Source: Candidatus Sumerlaeota bacterium (lineage in GTDB: Bacteria; Sumerlaeota; Sumerlaeia; UBA8349). Taken from it: a DNA stretch of 7,646 nucleotides. The notes beneath the pieces were generated by a model. It was given only the letters and a program-made list of their open reading frames with translations. It was not told where the DNA came from and searched no databases. Shown piece after piece: positions 6,158 through 7,646 of this stretch (position 1 is the stretch's first letter; every line of letters starts with the position of its first letter). The stretch covers positions 1-7,646 of the forward strand of contig DNPO01000131.1 of assembly GCA_003501375.1 (NCBI GenBank), written 5' to 3'. The position numbers and the translations under genes were made by a program.

Positions 6158-6240
6158 GGGGGTATCTCCTTGGAAAAGTGCTCAACCTCTTCAACTTCTG
6201 CGCTAAAGAAAGCAAGGAGTATGCCGATAGAACGCGTCAT
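6154..6240 (-). CDS. Possible 28-residue upstream frame coupled to the orphan gene
   Basis: ATG at 6238-6240 opens a 28-codon frame (MTRSIGILLAFFSAEVEEVE, then HFSKEIPP) whose TGA overlaps the next gene's ATG as ATGA, the classic arrangement for translational coupling. It has a short hydrophobic stretch and an acidic tail. Against it: there is no Shine-Dalgarno at the right distance (AAAGGAG on this strand is about 30 bases upstream), and such a short open stretch can occur by chance. Confidence 0.2.
   Translation of the reverse strand: MTRSIGILLAFFSAEVEEVEHFSKEIPP
6204..6230 (+). promoter_or_regulatory. Sigma-28 (FliA) type flagellar promoter, plus strand
   Basis: TAAAGAAA (6204-6211), an 11-base spacer, and GCCGATAG (6223-6230) match the enteric FliA consensus TAAA-N15-GCCGATAA at every position except the last base. 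Transcription would start near 6237 and run away from the fli operon. The site lies within the leader of the minus-strand orphan gene. No recognised flagellar or chemotaxis gene follows on the plus strand. The match is from sequence; its use depends on the organism having a FliA-like sigma factor. Confidence 0.5.
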
Positions 6241-6529
6241 GGATGTGTCAGTGTTTTTTTTATTTTAACTCCTTTAAATAGAATTACATGTATTGATTCA
6301 TGCCTAAAGTGACATGGCAGACCCTGGGTGTTTTATTTTTGCCGCGTCAGTGTGTTGACGTGACCGTGAGGAAAATTTTGCCCGGCAAAATTTTGGCGAT
6401 ATCTCCCCAATCGACTACAGCACGGCACAATTCTAAAAAAAGCGCCTCATGCCGTTTTTAGTTGATCCGATTAATCTGCCGGGGGGTGTTGTATTGTTCA
6501 GGGGAGTGACACGAACAGGAATTTCGAGC
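6231..6529. other. Intergenic stretch between orphan gene and tRNA terminator
   Basis: No recognised gene. On the plus strand there is a 53-codon frame at 6300-6461 (begins MPKVTWQTLGVLF) without a Shine-Dalgarno and with no recognised similarity; I do not call it a gene. A T-rich run (6252-6266) and a weak hairpin CGGCA (6423-6427) with TGCCG (6450-6454), followed by TTTTT, could end a plus-strand transcript begun at the sigma-28 site, giving an RNA of roughly 220 bases. A palindrome lies at 6372-6394. No convincing minus-strand promoter for the orphan gene or the fli operon was found here. Confidence 0.3.
6372..6394. repeat. Perfect 11-bp palindrome around a single base
   Basis: AAAATTTTGCC (6372-6382) and GGCAAAATTTT (6384-6394) flank one C. 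The half-arms are themselves built on AAAATTTT. It could be a protein-binding dyad or a hairpin; on the minus strand it is followed only by TTTTCC, so it is a poor terminator. Confidence 0.55.
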
Positions 6530-6556
6530 AAAAAAAAATACCGACATTGCTGTCGG
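6530..6556 (-). terminator. Intrinsic terminator of the Cys-His-Arg tRNA unit
   Basis: CCGACA (6541-6546) and TGTCGG (6551-6556) form a 6-bp stem with a 4-base loop, extended by G-C on the minus strand and followed there by TA and eight T. It lies 35 bases beyond the tRNA-Arg CCA, in the right orientation to end the tRNA transcript. Confidence 0.85.
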
Positions 6557-6590
6557 CTCTTGGTAATTACAGTGTTGTGTTGTTGCCGAG

Positions 6591-6667
6591 TGGCGCGCCC
6601 GGCAGGATTCGAACCTGCGACCTTATGCTCCGGAGGCATACGCTCTATCCAACTGAGCTACGGGCGC
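6591..6667 (-). tRNA. tRNA-Arg (anticodon CCG)
   Basis: A full cloverleaf: acceptor GCGCCCG with CGGGCGC, D arm GCTC/GAGC, anticodon stem TATGC/GCATA with loop CTCCGGA (CCG, reads CGG codons), T arm GCAGG-TTCGAAT-CCTGC, discriminator G, and genomic CCA at 6591-6593. It is the last gene of the three-tRNA unit, 5 bases after tRNA-His. Confidence 0.97.
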
Positions 6668-6672
6668 TTGGG

Positions 6673-6750
6673 TGGGGTGGCTGATGGGGCTCGAACCCAC
6701 AACATCCAGATCCACAATCTGGTGCTCTAACCGATTGAACTACAGCCACC
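6673..6750 (-). tRNA. tRNA-His (anticodon GTG)
   Basis: Acceptor GTGGCTG with CAGCCAC, anticodon stem CCAGA/TCTGG with loop TTGTGGA (GTG), T arm GTGGG-TTCGAGC-CCCAT, discriminator C and genomic CCA. A genomically encoded extra G at position -1 (6750) faces the discriminator C, the identity element recognised by histidyl-tRNA synthetase. The gene lies 34 bases after tRNA-Cys. Confidence 0.97.
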
Positions 6751-6784
6751 ATACGTACCGGGTGCAAAAGGTGAAAAATGGAAG

Positions 6785-6859
6785 TGGAGGCGAGGAGGGG
6801 AATCGAACCCCTGAATGAAGGTTTTGCAAACCTCTCCCTTACCACTTGGGTACCTCGCC
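6785..6859 (-). tRNA. tRNA-Cys (anticodon GCA)
   Basis: Acceptor GGCGAGG with CCTCGCC, anticodon stem AGGT/ACCT with loop TTGCAAA (GCA), T arm AGGGG-TTCGATT-CCCCT, discriminator T (U73, the CysRS identity base) and genomic CCA. It is the first gene of the three-tRNA unit, about 40 bases from the predicted transcription start. Confidence 0.97.
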
Positions 6860-6865
6860 TCGGGA

Positions 6866-6900
6866 CTCTTTCAAGAGCGGATATATCCGTCGCGAAAGAG
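6866..6900 (-). other. Stem-loop leader of the Cys-His-Arg transcript
   Basis: CTCTTTC (6866-6872) pairs with GAAAGAG (6894-6900), and inside lies the 12-base palindrome CGGATATATCCG (6878-6889). The predicted start of transcription is near 6899, so almost the whole leader before tRNA-Cys would fold into this hairpin. Confidence 0.5.
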
Positions 6901-6905
6901 GGCAT

Positions 6906-6934
6906 ATCATAGACGGAGCAGGGTAAACTGTCAA
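6906..6934 (-). promoter_or_regulatory. Strong sigma-70 promoter of the Cys-His-Arg tRNA unit
   Basis: A perfect TTGACA (6929-6934), a 17-base spacer and TATGAT (6906-6911, five of six). AT-rich DNA lies directly upstream. This is the best sigma-70 promoter in the window, as expected for a stable RNA unit. Confidence 0.85.
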
Positions 6935-6992
6935 GGTGAAATCTTCTCTTTTTCAAAAAAATCTTGTCATGTATTTTTTTTAAAATTTCCTC
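6935..6992. promoter_or_regulatory. AT-rich spacer shared by two divergent tRNA promoters
   Basis: The 58 bases between the two -35 boxes are rich in A and T tracts (seven A, then eight T, then AAAA). They could act as UP elements for RNA polymerase alpha subunits on both sides. This is inference from composition and position. Confidence 0.4.
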
Positions 6993-7021
6993 TTGACTCT
7001 GAGGGGAAAAATTCGTAATCT
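6993..7021 (+). promoter_or_regulatory. Sigma-70 promoter of tRNA-Gly
   Basis: TTGACT (6993-6998, five of six), a 17-base spacer and TAATCT (7016-7021, four of six). Transcription would begin near 7028, about 73 bases before the tRNA. Confidence 0.65.
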
Positions 7022-7028
7022 CTGACTC

Positions 7029-7092
7029 CGCTGCTGACGAGGCAGCGTGAGAGCCGAAAGGCGAAAACGCTGTAAGTCCTAACGAAGCAGCG
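7029..7092 (+). other. Structured leader of the tRNA-Gly transcript
   Basis: Three consecutive stems are visible: CGCTGC/GCAGCG (7029-7034 with 7042-7047), GCC-GAAA-GGC with a GNRA tetraloop (7053-7062), and CGCTG/CAGCG (7068-7072 with 7088-7092). A 13-base sequence, ACGARGCAGCGTG, occurs twice (7037-7049 and 7082-7094) with one difference. The leader is removed by RNase P in normal processing; whether it has its own role is unknown. Confidence 0.45.
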
Positions 7093-7100
7093 TGGTATGA

Positions 7101-7176
<76 letters not shown>

Positions 7177-7265
7177 TTTTTAGAGTGGCTATTTTAGTTG
7201 TAAAAGTCACACAGGTTTTGTGTCAAAGTGTGAAGAGAAGAATTATTTTTCCCCTAAAATATTGA

Positions 7266-7304
7266 ATCCCCGCAAGGCGTTAGCCTTGCGGGGATTTTTG
7301 TTTT
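7266..7304 (+). terminator. Intrinsic terminator downstream of tRNA-Gly
   Basis: A 13-bp perfect stem, ATCCCCGCAAGGC (7266-7278) with GCCTTGCGGGGAT (7283-7295), a 4-base loop and then TTTTGTTTTG. It lies about 90 bases after the tRNA on the same strand. Nothing gene-like lies between them, so the pre-tRNA would have a long 3' trailer. Confidence 0.9.
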
Positions 7305-7646
7305 GTGCTGTTTAAAATAAAGCGCATTGGACGTGTTTTTAACAAGCCTCCACTCGCCCCTGGAAAAAGCAACAGTGGACGGCCGTACATTGCAAACCGG
7401 CTTTACAGCAAACCGGCTTTACAGCGAAGCGGCTTTACACGGCGAGCTCCGACAACATGCAGGATTTCAGCCGACGCATGAAAGCGCTGGCATGGCGCGG
7501 CAACATTTACAAGATGTTAGCGTTGCGCATAGCGATTGCAAACGGAGAATGGGGGGAGATGCGGAGAAATCGCCTGGTGGCATAAAAGCATCCGTAAATC
7601 GATCGGTTGCACCCCTGCTTTTACCAGGAACTCCTAAAAGTCTAGA
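7305..7646. other. Right-hand region without a recognised gene
   Basis: No family was recognised on either strand. On the plus strand the frame from 7343 to the TAA at 7583-7585 is open for 80 codons, but its first ATG is at 7457 (42 residues, starting MQDFSRRMKALAW) and lacks a good Shine-Dalgarno. The open stretch spans the tandem 16-bp repeats, so it may be chance or the worn tail of an old gene. Base composition and sequence show no tRNA or strong promoter here. Confidence 0.3.
7392..7439. repeat. Three tandem 16-bp repeats
   Basis: GCAAACCGGCTTTACA occurs twice without change (7392-7407 and 7408-7423) and a third time with two substitutions (7424-7439). Copies abut directly with no spacers, so this is a minisatellite and not a CRISPR array. 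The unit has an imperfect dyad around CCGG. Confidence 0.85.

Noticed and set aside
7392..7439. CRISPR array
   Set aside because: Repeats are only 16 bp and abut with no spacers; no cas gene is nearby.
7641..7646. TCTAGA (XbaI site) exactly at the right edge, suggesting a cloning junction
   Set aside because: A single six-base match at one edge is weak evidence, and no vector-like sequence adjoins it.

Overview
The window carries the core of a flagellar switch/export operon on the minus strand (fliL, fliM, fliN, fliO), flanked by a large exported tetratricopeptide-repeat (TPR) gene, the start of a GTP-type phosphoenolpyruvate carboxykinase gene, and a compact pair of divergent tRNA units. 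This points to a flagellated bacterium with a Gram-negative style of envelope (signal peptide on a periplasmic-type TPR protein, FliO with both a signal peptide and a membrane anchor). All four tRNAs encode their 3' CCA. The phylum cannot be fixed from the sequence. Clustered palindromes between genes are seen in several groups, including PVC bacteria and proteobacteria, so this is no more than a hint.

Layout, left to right. 1-187 (minus): 5' part of pckG, with an intrinsic terminator at 238-264 separating it from the upstream gene. 273-2477 (minus): a 734-residue TPR protein with a candidate promoter at 2551-2579. 2630-2710: a very strong minus-strand terminator that closes the flagellar operon. 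2721-5819 (minus, transcribed right to left): fliL, fliM, fliN, fliO. fliL/fliM/fliN are tightly spaced, with Shine-Dalgarno sequences placed just after each preceding stop. fliN and fliO are instead separated by a 255-bp composite inverted repeat (3310-3564) built of three palindromic modules present in mirrored copies. 5969-6157 (minus): a 62-residue orphan with an excellent ribosome-binding site at the head of the operon, possibly preceded by a 28-codon coupled upstream frame. 6204-6230 (plus): a near-perfect sigma-28 flagellar promoter pointing away from the operon into a region with no recognised gene.

6591-6859 (minus): tRNA-Cys, tRNA-His and tRNA-Arg as one transcription unit, with a textbook sigma-70 promoter (6906-6934) and an intrinsic terminator (6530-6556). 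7101-7176 (plus): tRNA-Gly with its own promoter (6993-7021) and terminator (7266-7304). Both tRNA transcripts are predicted to begin with a stem-loop. 7305-7646 has no convincing gene but holds three tandem 16-bp repeats and a stop-free frame of 80 codons lacking an early start.

Functionally, FliM and FliN form the C-ring that receives CheY-P and sets rotation. FliL sits at the stator interface, and FliO assists assembly of the export gate. fliP, fliQ and fliR, which often follow fliO, are absent here and must lie elsewhere if the organism is motile. The most unusual items are the mirrored palindrome cluster inside the flagellar operon, the lonely sigma-28 promoter, and the histidine/glycine repeat linker of FliL.
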